NCBI GenBank assembly: GCA_016795155.1
Contig: JAEUIE010000002.1
Location: 149,382-213,381 of the forward strand
From: Planctomycetia bacterium
Lineage (GTDB): Bacteria; Planctomycetota; Planctomycetia; Gemmatales; HRBIN36
DNA length: 64,000 bases
Direction: 5' to 3'
Made by a program: the position numbers and the translations under genes. Each line of letters opens with the position of its first letter. Position 1 is the first letter of the stretch. Below are positions 8,152 through 17,148 of this stretch, piece after piece. The notes below the pieces were generated by a model. The model was not told the DNA's origin, did no database searches, and saw nothing but the letters and a program-made list of their open reading frames with translations.

Positions 8152-10896
8152 ATGAATTATGACTCGACAGAGCTCGATGCCGTCAGCAGTGATGAAGCAA
8201 TCAATCCAGAATCTAATGGCGAATTTCATGCAGCAATGATAGACCACGATCCTGTGGAAACCCAGGAGTGGAGACAATCGCTCCAGAGTGTGGTGGAACA
8301 GAGTGGTGCCGATCGTGGACGATATCTGCTGGAAACACTGAAGGAAGAAAGCGAAAAGCTCGGCGCTGCTCCGCCATTCACTGCGAATACCGCCTACGTC
8401 AACACGATTCTGGCGGAAGCGGAGCCTGAATATCCCGGTGACCGGGAAATGGAACGGCGCATCAAAGGCATCAATCGCTGGAATGCGGTAGCGATGGTAG
8501 TACGAGGAATCAAGCGTTCCAAGGGTCTGGGTGGGCACCTGGCAACCTATGCGTCGTCGGCCACGCTGTACCAGGTAGCCATGATGCATTTCTTCCGAGG
8601 CAAGGAAGACGGTCTGGGTGGAGATCAGATTTATTTCCAGGGACACGGTTCTCCTGGCATTTATGCCCAGGCATTCCTGGAAGGAACTTTATCTGAGCAG
8701 AAGCTGATCAACTTCCGTCGGGAACTGGCGGAGGGTGGTGGATTATCGTCCTACCCGCATCCCTGGTTGATGCCGGATTTCTGGGAATTCCCGACAGTTT
8801 CGATGGGCCTGGGACCACTGATGAGCATCTACCAGGCACGGTTCAACCGTTACCTGCAGGCTCGCGGCCTGGCTGATACCAGCAATTCTCGCGTATGGGC
8901 TTTCCTGGGTGATGGTGAAATGGATGAGCCTGAATCGCTGGGCGCCATCACCATGGGTGCTCGCGAACATTTAGACAACCTGACATGGGTGATCAACTGT
9001 AATCTGCAGCGACTGGATGGACCGGTTCGAGGCAATGGAAAAATCATCCAGGAGCTGGAAGGCATCTTCCGTGGTGCCGGGTGGAACGTCATCAAGTTGC
9101 TTTGGGGCAGCGCCTGGGATGAGCACTTCGCCCAGGATCATGATGGCGCCTTGGCAAAGCGACTGATGGAAGTGGTAGATGGTCAGTTCCAGAAATATAC
9201 CGTGGAAACCGGTGAATACATCCGCCAGGATTTCATTGGTGATCGGCCTGAGTTGCAGGAATTTGGCGCTCGGCTGACTGATGATGAACTGCGAAAGCTC
9301 TTCTTCAAACGAGGCGGGCATGATCCGATCAAGGTGTATGCTGCGTTTCATCAGGCTACCCATCACACAGGGCAACCTACCGTAGTACTGGCACACACCG
9401 TCAAAGGCTACGCACTGGGTGAAACCATTGCAGGTCGCAATACCGCTCACCAGAAAAAGGAAGTGGAAAAGACCGCATTGAAAGAGATGCGGGACCGCTA
9501 TCATCTGCCGATTCCAGATGACCATATCGAAGAGATGCCTTTTTATCATCCGGGGAAAGAAAGCCCGGAAGTGCAGTATCTGCTGGCTCGCCGAAAGGAA
9601 CTGCATGGTCTGGTGCCTCGTCGCGTTGTTCGCAATAAACCATTTGCCAAAATCGATGAAGCCAATTTCGAGGAATCCCGTAAGGGTACTGGCAAGCGTG
9701 AAGTTTCCACGACCATGGCGTTTGTCTCGATCCTGAGCCGCATGCTCAAGGACAAGGAATTCGGCAAGCTCATTGTGCCGATTGTGCCCGATGAATCGCG
9801 AACATTCGGCCTCGATCCGCTGTTCTCGCAGGCCGGTATTTACTCTTCCAAGGGCCAATTGTACGAGCCTGTCGATTCCGCTTCGGTGATGTACTACAAG
9901 GAATCGGAAAAGGGACAGATACTCCAGGAAGGCATCAGTGAAGCTGGTGGCATGTCGAGTTTTGTTGCAGCAGGTACTGCCTATTCCACGCATGCCACGA
10001 ACACGATTCCGTTCTACATTTATTACTCCATGTTCGGCTTCCAGCGTATTGGAGACCTTATCTGGGCGAACGGCGATGCCCGTGGCAAGGGTTTCCTGCT
10101 GGGGGCCACCTATGGCAGAACCACGCTCAATGGCGAAGGACTGCAGCACGAAGATGGCCACAGCATTCTGGTAGCCAGCACGGTTCCCAACTGTATTGCA
10201 TATGATCCGGCATTCGCTTACGAAGTGGGCGTGATCATCAAGGATGGCCTTCGCCGTATGTATCAAAAGGACGAAAGCATTTTCTATTACATCACGCTCT
10301 ACAACGAAAACTACGTGATGCCGCCATTGCCCGAAGGTGTGGAGGAAGGCATCCTGAAGGGGCTGTATAAGTACAAACCCGCATTTGACCCCAAGGGAAA
10401 ACTGCGGGTGCATCTGTTTGGCAGCGGTGTGATTCTTCAGCAGGCACTGAAGGCTCAGGAAATTCTCCATAAGGAATGTGGCATTGAAGCCGATGTCTGG
10501 AGTGCCACCAGTTACAGCGAACTCCGCCGCGATGCACTGGAGTGCGAACGATGGAACATGCTGCACCCGACCGAAAAGGCCAGGATTCCCTACATCAGCC
10601 AGGTGTTGGCTGCTGAGCCATTCCCTGTGGTATCGGTCAGTGACAATATGAAAGTGGTAGCAGACCAGATCAGCCGGTTCCTGCCTGGTGGGTTCCATCC
10701 GCTGGGAACCGATGGTTTTGGCCGCTCAGAAGATCGCAAAGATCTTCGCCGACATTTTGAGATTGATCCAGAATGCGTAGCGATAGCCGCGGCTTACTCG
10801 TTGTGCAAGAAGGGGCAGTTCCCGGCTAATAAGGTTGCCGAACTCATCAAGAAACTGGGTGTGAATCCGGAGAAGGTCAGTGCCCAGTACGCCTAA
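8152..10896 (+). CDS. aceE: pyruvate dehydrogenase E1 component, homodimeric type
   Basis: 914 residues, slightly longer than the E. coli protein (887). It decarboxylates pyruvate with thiamine diphosphate and passes the acetyl group to the E2 lipoyl domain in the cytosol. The N-terminal part holds the family run of FQGHGSPGIYAQAFLEG, then the ThDP/Mg site FLGDGEMDEPES with the following N (WVINCNLQRLDGPV). Later come RNTAHQKK, LNGEGLQHEDGHS and FGRSEDRKDLRRHFE. An internal ATG at 8239 (MIDHDPVETQEW) matches where other AceE proteins begin, so the first 29 residues are either an extension or untranslated. Single gene: no E2 or E3 is adjacent. Confidence 0.96.
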   Translation: MNYDSTELDAVSSDEAINPESNGEFHAAMIDHDPVETQEWRQSLQSVVEQSGADRGRYLLETLKEESEKLGAAPPFTANTAYVNTILAEAEPEYPGDREMERRIKGINRWNAVAMVVRGIKRSKGLGGHLATYASSATLYQVAMMHFFRGKEDGLGGDQIYFQGHGSPGIYAQAFLEGTLSEQKLINFRRELAEGGGLSSYPHPWLMPDFWEFPTVSMGLGPLMSIYQARFNRYLQARGLADTSNSRVWAFLGDGEMDEPESLGAITMGAREHLDNLTWVINCNLQRLDGPVRGNGKIIQELEGIFRGAGWNVIKLLWGSAWDEHFAQDHDGALAKRLMEVVDGQFQKYTVETGEYIRQDFIGDRPELQEFGARLTDDELRKLFFKRGGHDPIKVYAAFHQATHHTGQPTVVLAHTVKGYALGETIAGRNTAHQKKEVEKTALKEMRDRYHLPIPDDHIEEMPFYHPGKESPEVQYLLARRKELHGLVPRRVVRNKPFAKIDEANFEESRKGTGKREVSTTMAFVSILSRMLKDKEFGKLIVPIVPDESRTFGLDPLFSQAGIYSSKGQLYEPVDSASVMYYKESEKGQILQEGISEAGGMSSFVAAGTAYSTHATNTIPFYIYYSMFGFQRIGDLIWANGDARGKGFLLGATYGRTTLNGEGLQHEDGHSILVASTVPNCIAYDPAFAYEVGVIIKDGLRRMYQKDESIFYYITLYNENYVMPPLPEGVEEGILKGLYKYKPAFDPKGKLRVHLFGSGVILQQALKAQEILHKECGIEADVWSATSYSELRRDALECERWNMLHPTEKARIPYISQVLAAEPFPVVSVSDNMKVVADQISRFLPGGFHPLGTDGFGRSEDRKDLRRHFEIDPECVAIAAAYSLCKKGQFPANKVAELIKKLGVNPEKVSAQYA

Positions 10897-10924
10897 GTGA
10901 TCGACCTCTGCTAAACAATAAAAG

Positions 10925-10954
10925 AAGGCCACCTGTTGCAGAACAGGTGGCCTT
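10925..10954. terminator. bidirectional hairpin terminator between aceE and convergent MFS gene
   Basis: AAGGCCACCTGTT (10925-10937) pairs perfectly with AACAGGTGGCCTT (10942-10954) over a 4-base loop. It lies between convergent genes. The A-rich left flank gives a T-run for the minus-strand transcript. Confidence 0.8.
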
Positions 10955-11096
10955 GAGTATTTCAGTGAACATCATCGTTCGCAGTCATTAACTTGGCGAT
11001 CCTTGGCTGCTTGGCGGTTCATCATTTTTTTACCGCCAAGATGCGCCAAGGGATATCTGTAGAGACGTTAAAACAAGCGATTTTGCTCAGTTGGAG
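10955..11096. other. short gap with no gene seen
   Basis: Between the terminator and the MFS stop codon. Contains two short near-repeats of ttggcg/cttggc (around 10,992-11,050) and nothing else I can name. Confidence 0.4.
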
Positions 11097-12425
11097 TTAT
11101 GATTCGTTCTGCTGTTCTTTAGGCGGATGGAACAGGAAGAGCAGTAGAAATGCGCCGATCAATGCTGCCAGCATCGAATAGATGAAGACCGACTGGTAGT
11201 CAATAATATTGTTGAGAGAGTACATGTTCTTCAAATCGCTGCAGACGAAATTGGCAGCAATGGGGCCAATGCCCAGAATCAGCACGTTGAATAACCCCTG
11301 GGCACTGCTGCGAATATCCTTGGGGAAGTATTTGTCGACAAAGATGTAAACCGTGGCGAAGAAGAAGGCGTAACAGATGCCGTGAATCAGGATAATGCCA
11401 ATGACTGCATACTTGCTGAAAGGGAAGAAGGCGAACACGGCAAAGCGCAGAGCGTGTCCCAGAACACCGATAATCAAGGTGGATTTCCAGCCCAGTCTTT
11501 TGAGCACATAGCCAAGGATCAGCATGGTAAGGATTTCAGCAATCTGGCCAATTTTCATCACAGGCCCGGCCCAGTTGGCCGGAATATGGACTTCATCCTT
11601 CAGGTAATCATAGGTCCAGAAGAAGTAGCTTTGATGCACTGCAGCATCAATGAAGGTGACGAGGAAAAGTATTAGCAGAAATGGCTTAGCCAGGAATTTC
11701 ATAGCTTTGAGCCAGGCGAGTTTGTCTTCTCCTGTTGCGGGTTTGGGCGGTGTGTGAGGCAGGGTGAGGCTGAACATTGCCAGTAATAGCGAGGCAATAC
11801 CAGCAACCAGAAAGACGTAACTTTGGCCTTTGGCCAGGGCATCGCCAGAGAGCGAGTGCGAAAATGCTTCACCCAGCCATTTGGTGAAGCCTACGTCAGC
11901 CAGGGCAGGCACTTTGGTCCAATCGACCAGGATGAAAATAAATGGCCAGGAAGCTACGATCCAGCCAATGGTTCCCCAGACGCGAATCGGTCCAAATTCC
12001 TTTTCCGGGTCTTTCATCGCATTGAATGCAATGGAATTGGTGATGGAGATAGTGGGTACATAGAAAAGCGAATGGACGAGCATCAGTCCGAAGAAGAGCC
12101 AGAAATCAGCCTGTTTACCAGGTTCGGGATGAAGGAAGAACAAGCCGAGGATAGCGAGGCCGCCGATCAGGTGGCTGAAAGCGAGGAACTTCTCTGCAGC
12201 GAAATGGCGATCAGCAAACTGGGTGCTGAAAAAGAGCGCTGCCAGGGCGCCGATATTGAATGCTGCAAAGAACAACGGGTTCATCCAGCTTTCGGGAAAT
12301 TTCAGCCCTGGAATGTAGGAAAAGGCGATTTCAAACCATGCACCCCAGATTACAAACTGGAGGAACATCATCATGGCAAGTTTGAACTTGAGTCCGAAGG
12401 AGGAACTGGCGGGTGCATTGGACAT
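11097..12425 (-). CDS. MFS transporter, nucleoside:H+ symporter type
   Basis: 442 residues with 12 predicted membrane segments. The opening LKFKLAMMMFLQFVIWGAWF and the segment GTIGWIVASWPFIF with VRVWGT-like RVWG are typical of the NupG/XapB nucleoside permease family. The central loop (TLPHTPPKPATGEDKLAWLKAM) separates two six-helix halves. ATG 12425 is preferred over an upstream in-frame ATG because GGAGATAG lies at good spacing. Family members import nucleosides with protons across the inner membrane. Substrate here is inferred. Confidence 0.82.
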   Translation of the reverse strand: MSNAPASSSFGLKFKLAMMMFLQFVIWGAWFEIAFSYIPGLKFPESWMNPLFFAAFNIGALAALFFSTQFADRHFAAEKFLAFSHLIGGLAILGLFFLHPEPGKQADFWLFFGLMLVHSLFYVPTISITNSIAFNAMKDPEKEFGPIRVWGTIGWIVASWPFIFILVDWTKVPALADVGFTKWLGEAFSHSLSGDALAKGQSYVFLVAGIASLLLAMFSLTLPHTPPKPATGEDKLAWLKAMKFLAKPFLLILFLVTFIDAAVHQSYFFWTYDYLKDEVHIPANWAGPVMKIGQIAEILTMLILGYVLKRLGWKSTLIIGVLGHALRFAVFAFFPFSKYAVIGIILIHGICYAFFFATVYIFVDKYFPKDIRSSAQGLFNVLILGIGPIAANFVCSDLKNMYSLNNIIDYQSVFIYSMLAALIGAFLLLFLFHPPKEQQNES

Positions 12426-12502
12426 CGCGGTCACTATCTCCGATGGGGAAATCAGCCTCAAAGAATGTATGCGGTTCGTTTACTGGATGCAATGAAAAAA
12501 AG

Positions 12503-12527
12503 CCTGCGGATGAACCGTAGGCTTGAT
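12503..12527 (-). terminator. hairpin downstream of rpsT
   Basis: On the plus strand AGCCTGCGG (about 12,503-12,511) faces CCGTAGGCT (about 12,519-12,527). In the rpsT direction the 3' side is followed by TTTTTTTC, as expected of a rho-independent terminator. Confidence 0.75.
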
Positions 12528-12547
12528 AGATGATAGAATCTTAACGC

Positions 12548-12820
12548 TTAATTGGCAGTAGCGGTCTTTTTCATCATGCGTGCCAGGCGAGCTTTCTTGC
12601 GGGCGGCAGTGTTCTTGTGGATGACACCCTTGGCGGCAGCCTGATCGATCAGCTTCATGCTGACTTTGCTTTGGTCGGCCAGCTTGCCTGCATCACCGCT
12701 CTTAATGGCGGCTTCAAATGCCTTGTGTTGCAGCTTTAAACCCTTGGTAACTTTGCGATTACGAGTACGGCGTTCGGCACTGGTGCGCATTCTTTTCTTG
12801 GCACTTTTGGTATGTGGCAT
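12548..12820 (-). CDS. rpsT: 30S ribosomal protein S20
   Basis: 90 residues, usual S20 length. The sequence begins MPHTKSAKKRMRTSAERR and contains AAAKGVIHKNTAARKKARL, the S20 signature. It is Lys/Arg/Ala-rich and helical, and binds the 5' domain of 16S rRNA. Monocistronic here, with GAGCGAGAG before the start. Downstream (12,505-12,530 on the same strand) AAGCCTACGGTTCATCCGCAGGCTT forms a likely terminator hairpin. Confidence 0.96.
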   Translation of the reverse strand: MPHTKSAKKRMRTSAERRTRNRKVTKGLKLQHKAFEAAIKSGDAGKLADQSKVSMKLIDQAAAKGVIHKNTAARKKARLARMMKKTATAN

Positions 12821-12905
12821 CTCTCGCTCCGGTTTCTGCTTAAATCAGACTATCTTTCTACAATCCAACCTGAGACTGACAAGTAGAACTTGTTCGATAA
12901 ACAGG

Positions 12906-13361
12906 CTAGGATTGCCTGAATTTGCGATAACATCGCCAATTCCAGAGGGTGATTCCCACACTGATGAGGGCAACTGCCAGCGAAAGCCCTGCTGCTACCC
13001 AGGGAAACTCACCTGCTGCAGCCTGGGGCAGGGCAATGCTGGCAATCATGCTCGTGAAAATGGAGACTGCGGAGAAAATATACATCCTCTGCAGATACAT
13101 TTTGGATAACAACTGGCTGATGAGATTGATGAAGCCCTGGCTCACATCAGTTTTCCAGCCCTGCTCATGCATCACGGACTGCAATTCATCCAGTGATCGG
13201 CCTGAACGGAGTTCGCGAACCACTAATAGGGTGGCCTCCTGTACGGCATCCCGTTGTTCCTGTGACAGTTTGCCTGTAGGGTGTTCCTGGCGTTGCAACA
13301 GAATCGGGCCTGCTGTTTTCAGTACATCGCGCATGGTGGAGGAGTGTAAATCAGTGCTCAT
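12906..13361 (-). CDS. hypothetical protein with two C-terminal membrane helices
   Basis: 151 residues. The N-terminal half is soluble and helical (KLSQEQRDAVQEATLLVVRELRSG, then SVMHEQGWKTDVSQGFINLI). Two hydrophobic segments follow (about 94-113 and 118-140), with a short basic tail (RCYRKFRQS). Its start overlaps the end of the AhpD-like gene by 4 bases (ATGA), so the two are coupled. No family that I can name. Confidence 0.6.
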   Translation of the reverse strand: MSTDLHSSTMRDVLKTAGPILLQRQEHPTGKLSQEQRDAVQEATLLVVRELRSGRSLDELQSVMHEQGWKTDVSQGFINLISQLLSKMYLQRMYIFSAVSIFTSMIASIALPQAAAGEFPWVAAGLSLAVALISVGITLWNWRCYRKFRQS

Positions 13362-13711
13362 GATGATGGTGGTGCGGTGAACTCGACAAGTGCTTCCAAA
13401 GCTCGAGTGGAATAGACAACGGATGGCCCGCCACCCATGGCAACAGCAACGCCCAGCGCTTCGGTAACTTCTTCCACGGTAGCGCCGGCACGAACTGCAT
13501 GTTTGGTATGTACGGCGATGCAGCCATCACAACGGATTGCGACACCGATGGCCACTGCAATCAATTCCTTGGTTTTAGCATCCAGCACGCCGGCTTCAAA
13601 GGCTGCCTTATCCAAAGCTGAGAATGTTTCTGTCACTTTTGGATTCAACTTTTTCATCGTAACCAGGCCCTGTGTGAGCCGGCTGAGAATCTCTTTGTTG
13701 GTCCCTGCCAT
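13358..13711 (-). CDS. carboxymuconolactone decarboxylase / AhpD-like protein
   Basis: 117 residues, normal for this single-domain family. The redox motif is visible as CDGC-x3-H (IRCDGCIAVHTKHAVRAGA), followed by ATVEEVTEALGVAVAMGGGPS. AhpD-type members use the CxxC pair for peroxide detoxification or thiol relay, and others are decarboxylases. The CxxC favours the redox role. It overlaps the next gene by 4 bases. Confidence 0.9.
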   Translation of the reverse strand: MAGTNKEILSRLTQGLVTMKKLNPKVTETFSALDKAAFEAGVLDAKTKELIAVAIGVAIRCDGCIAVHTKHAVRAGATVEEVTEALGVAVAMGGGPSVVYSTRALEALVEFTAPPSS

Positions 13712-13737
13712 GATGAGTCTCCAGAGAGGATATTGAT

Positions 13738-14298
13738 CTAAATGACTTCAATTTCTGCGGCAGCCAGCACCATGGGGTTTTGCCCGGATGGCAGTGGTTG
13801 CAGTTTCAAAGCAGTAGCTTTCCAGCCCCGATGTCGAACGGTTCCTGTATAGGGTGGACTAGTACCCAGGTTGCCAACCACACGAATCGATGAAGGATCG
13901 TAACCGCTGTTTACGGTCATGGATTCATCCTCAGCGGTTTCGATAACCGGAATAAGTGGAACATGACTGTTCAAGGCTGCACGGCATTTGCTGTGTACTT
14001 CGCGAACTGCAGCGCCAATCTGGGCATCAGGTAGCGATTGAATGTCTTCCATCAGGAAGTCGATCAAGCGGCCTTCACGCTGAAGAATAGCCAGCAATTG
14101 CAGTGGATCGAGAACTGGTTTGGCTGGTGGCTTTTCTTCCACAAGAGCTTTCGTTTCAGCTTGGACGGCGACTGTTTGACCGTTCAATAACTGGCTCAAC
14201 TGTTGTGCGAAAGCAGGCTGAGTCAGACTGCGAAGCCACGATTTCCATGCAGTAAGGAAACGGGAACCAAATCCGGGGAGTGGGTTTGAACTCATCAA
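13738..14298 (-). CDS. DUF2760 family protein
   Basis: 186 residues. The core LDPLQLLAILQREGRLIDFLMEDI, with AQIGAAVREVHSKCRAAL and the C-terminal RHRGWKATALKLQPLP, is the DUF2760 pattern. The function is unknown. No signal peptide or membrane helix beyond the amphipathic start. Ends 26 bases before the AhpD-like gene start, so the three genes 14298-12906 form one likely operon. Confidence 0.82.
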   Translation of the reverse strand: MMSSNPLPGFGSRFLTAWKSWLRSLTQPAFAQQLSQLLNGQTVAVQAETKALVEEKPPAKPVLDPLQLLAILQREGRLIDFLMEDIQSLPDAQIGAAVREVHSKCRAALNSHVPLIPVIETAEDESMTVNSGYDPSSIRVVGNLGTSPPYTGTVRHRGWKATALKLQPLPSGQNPMVLAAAEIEVI

Positions 14299-14428
14299 AA
14301 GATGCCTTGCTTAAATGATGTCTTCAAAACTTATTATATTAGAGCATGCAGCATAGCCACGGTGAGCTTGTCGAGTTGCTGGAAAGTTGTCATAATCCCG
14401 ATGTTCAAATGTTTGGAAGGAGCCAGCC

Positions 14429-15682
14429 GTGAAGACATGGAATGGAATCGTCATCGTCGTATTATTTGCCGTCATCAGCTTGAGCAGCATTGAAGCAACG
14501 CAGCCACCACAGGAACCGCAGCCTGCGCTGGAAGCGATGCATCCAGCTCATCGCGCGTTGTATTTCGCTGTTCGCCGTGGAACAGAATGGCTGATCCAGG
14601 CACAGCAGCCGAATGGGTTGTTTCATCAGGGGTATCAGGTAGCGTTCAACACGCCTTTGGAGCCTGCACATTATTACCATCAGGCGGAAGCAGTAGTTGC
14701 CTTGGCGAAGGTAAGCAGACTGACAGCTAACCCGCGTTACCATGCTTGTTCACAGCGGGCGATGTTGACGTTGCTGGCGAGTACCAAGGTTGATCCGCAA
14801 GATGGAAAGATTCGCTACACTGCATTTCCTGAATCGATTGTAAATCGATTGGGAAGTGCCGGGCTGCTCATGCGAGCTGTGCATGAGATGCCGGTGCCTG
14901 TGGAGGTACGATTGAAGGAGGCAGATGGCCTGGCTCAGTTTGTGAAGACCATGCAATCAACTTCGGGCCTGCTGGATCAAGCTGGTTCCGGGGTGGTTCA
15001 GGCGAGTGCCAGCAAATTGCCGGAAAACACCATGCGGCTTCATGAGGCACTGGCTCTGGAGGGGTTAGCCATCAGCATGAATTACAGCCCGGCACCTTGG
15101 AAAGCAGAAGTATTGCAAAAGGCAGTCAAGGCCTATGAACAGGAACGCAAGCAGTTGCCCATGACCAGTTTCCCTCATTTCATGACCTGTTTTGCGGAAA
15201 CCTATTTCCGCACCAAGGATCAGGCCTGTGCTGTCGCAGTATTCAACATGGCTGATGCACTTTGCAACGTACAGAGACAGGCTGAAGCGGGGAAAATCGC
15301 CTGGGCAGGAGGTTTTTGTTTGGAAGGAAATGGATCGATGGTTTCACCAGGAACTGGCGAAACTGCCCGCTGTGTTAGTGCACTATGCGATGCGTATCGC
15401 GTTGCCAGGCAGGTGGGCGATCAGGCAAGAATTGAAAAATATCGATTGGCTGCTGCCGGTGGTGTGCAGTTCATAGCAGCTCAACAGTTTACTGGAAGTG
15501 GTGTGGAACACTTTGCAGAGAGCTATCAAACCAAGGTTTTAGGGGCATTTCGCAGCTCACCGACAGAAGGCGTAATCCGTCTGCAGGATACTTCCGAGTG
15601 TGTCTTAGCCATGGCAACCTATCTGTCGGATGTGTGTGGCGTATCGCTCTCGCCGGTACAGGCACCACCCATCAAACCATAA
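14429..15682 (+). CDS. exported alpha/alpha-toroid protein
   Basis: 417 residues starting at GTG 14429 with GGAAGGAG just upstream. A signal peptide (GIVIVVLFAVISLSSIEA) is followed by a helical-repeat domain: AVRRGTEWLIQAQQPNGLFHQGY, AEAVVALAKVSRLT, AAAGGVQFIAAQQF. The paired W-L-x-x-x-Q-x-x-x-G-x-F motifs are typical of the terpenoid-cyclase/six-hairpin glycosidase-like toroid. Catalytic residues of squalene cyclases (DxDD) are absent, so enzyme activity is unclear. It stands alone between divergent and downstream genes. Confidence 0.65.
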   Translation: MKTWNGIVIVVLFAVISLSSIEATQPPQEPQPALEAMHPAHRALYFAVRRGTEWLIQAQQPNGLFHQGYQVAFNTPLEPAHYYHQAEAVVALAKVSRLTANPRYHACSQRAMLTLLASTKVDPQDGKIRYTAFPESIVNRLGSAGLLMRAVHEMPVPVEVRLKEADGLAQFVKTMQSTSGLLDQAGSGVVQASASKLPENTMRLHEALALEGLAISMNYSPAPWKAEVLQKAVKAYEQERKQLPMTSFPHFMTCFAETYFRTKDQACAVAVFNMADALCNVQRQAEAGKIAWAGGFCLEGNGSMVSPGTGETARCVSALCDAYRVARQVGDQARIEKYRLAAAGGVQFIAAQQFTGSGVEHFAESYQTKVLGAFRSSPTEGVIRLQDTSECVLAMATYLSDVCGVSLSPVQAPPIKP

Positions 15683-15871
15683 GGGTGAATCTTTGCAGAA
15701 TCTGCCATTAAACAATTGACGCTGTCAGGGGTTCGGGTTAGCCTGTATAAGTGAGAGGTTCTTCAGTAATTCCGTAAAACCAGCCAACACGGCATTGGTT
15801 TTGCATACATCAATCCGTTGGATTGAATCCATACCATCTGCGGGAAATTGATTATGAAACAAGGAAAGCAC

Positions 15872-17029
15872 ATGCCCCGCTTTGTTATCCGCCGTCGAGC
15901 ATTTACCCTGGTCGAGTTACTGGTGGTAATCACGATTATTGTGTTACTGGTTGCTTTGTTGTTGCCTGCCATTCAGCGGGCTCGTGAAGCTGCGAACAGT
16001 CTGAGTTGCACTAATAATCTGAGGAGTATTGGCCAAGCGGTAATTGCTTTTGCAGCTGATAAATCGCTTCCATCAGCAGGTACACATGTAAATGGTGCGA
16101 TTCCTTTTACACCATTTGACGTTGTTGGAACTCCTCTTACATTGATGAGCAGAAATAACCCAGGATTTCCTTCTGGTGTCAACGGGTTAAACAATTTTGT
16201 GCCAATGACCAAGTATAACCAACCTTGGGGATTCTTCTATCAGATTCTTCCAAATCTTGAAAACGATAACGCTTGGAAGATGTCAGGTACCACAGCTGCA
16301 CAGAATTTACTTGCTGAACAACAGATTAGAGCGACAGTGATTCCAAGTTACTTCTGTCCAAGCCGCCGAAGCCCTCAGTCTTTGTTTGATGGATTGACTG
16401 GAACGAATGCACAGCTTGGTGCATGTGATTATGCAGTCAATTTTGGACCAGGTGGGACTACTTTTTTCGTAGGCACAACTGTTGTCGAGTATTTTGGCGT
16501 TGCCAACCCATCCATGCAGTACAATTCTGCAGTTGCTGGATTCGTACCTGGATTTGCTGTTAAAATATCAGATATTTCCGATGGAGTTGGTAATACCATA
16601 CTTGTAAGCGAAAAGGCAATCGATTCTGATGATATTGCACATCGATCAACCAACGGTGTTCAACAATATGGTGATTGTTTCGGATTTACAGCGGGTTTCG
16701 ATAAATTTGAAACTACTCGTGTTGGAGCTAACACTCCTCTTCGAGATGGACCTAGAAGTCCAAGTACACCTAGATTGCCAGCACTGACAGCACCACCACA
16801 TAACTTGTATCAAGGATTTGGTTCGGCACATATTGGTGGAATTAATGCACTAATGTGTGATGGTTCAGTTAAGACCTTTAGCTTTGCTATCAATCCAGCG
16901 CCAACAGGTAACTACAATCTGAGATTGCCTGATGGTTCGTTAACTCCACCTCAATCTCTTACACTTTTTCAACGATTATGTGCACGCAACGATGCTAGTA
17001 CCATTAACTCGACCGAGTTAGATCAATAA
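15872..17029 (+). CDS. DUF1559 prepilin-type protein
   Basis: 385 residues. The type IV pilin-like leader [35 protein letters not shown] (read in parts) has the prepilin peptidase site before F and a single hydrophobic helix. The DUF1559 core follows ([24 protein letters not shown]) and the C-terminal [12 protein letters not shown] motif near a cysteine is the family end-mark. DUF1559 proteins occur in dozens per planctomycete genome, and their role in pseudopilus or surface structure is inferred. ATG 15872 is preferred (AAGGAAAG upstream) over ATG 15854. The base composition is clearly more AT-rich than neighbouring genes. Confidence 0.92.
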   Translation: MPRFVIRRRAFTLVELLVVITIIVLLVALLLPAIQRAREAANSLSCTNNLRSIGQAVIAFAADKSLPSAGTHVNGAIPFTPFDVVGTPLTLMSRNNPGFPSGVNGLNNFVPMTKYNQPWGFFYQILPNLENDNAWKMSGTTAAQNLLAEQQIRATVIPSYFCPSRRSPQSLFDGLTGTNAQLGACDYAVNFGPGGTTFFVGTTVVEYFGVANPSMQYNSAVAGFVPGFAVKISDISDGVGNTILVSEKAIDSDDIAHRSTNGVQQYGDCFGFTAGFDKFETTRVGANTPLRDGPRSPSTPRLPALTAPPHNLYQGFGSAHIGGINALMCDGSVKTFSFAINPAPTGNYNLRLPDGSLTPPQSLTLFQRLCARNDASTINSTELDQ

Positions 17030-17050
17030 TCTTGAAAAGTGAATCACTCG

Positions 17051-17080
17051 AAGCCTGTGATTTTGATCGCAGGCTTTTTT
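17051..17080 (+). terminator. terminator after DUF1559 gene
   Basis: AAGCCTGTGA (17051-17060) pairs with TCGCAGGCTT and runs into TTTTTT. It lies 21 bases past the stop. Confidence 0.88.
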
Positions 17081-17148
17081 CGTAAACCCAACGTTGCCAA
17101 CTTTCAGACAACATTGAAAATAGCAATATTCCACTTTGAGTACCCTTT

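Noticed and set aside
8971..10698. 575-aa open frame antisense to aceE
   Set aside because: Mirror of a long conserved gene with biased codons. No motif.
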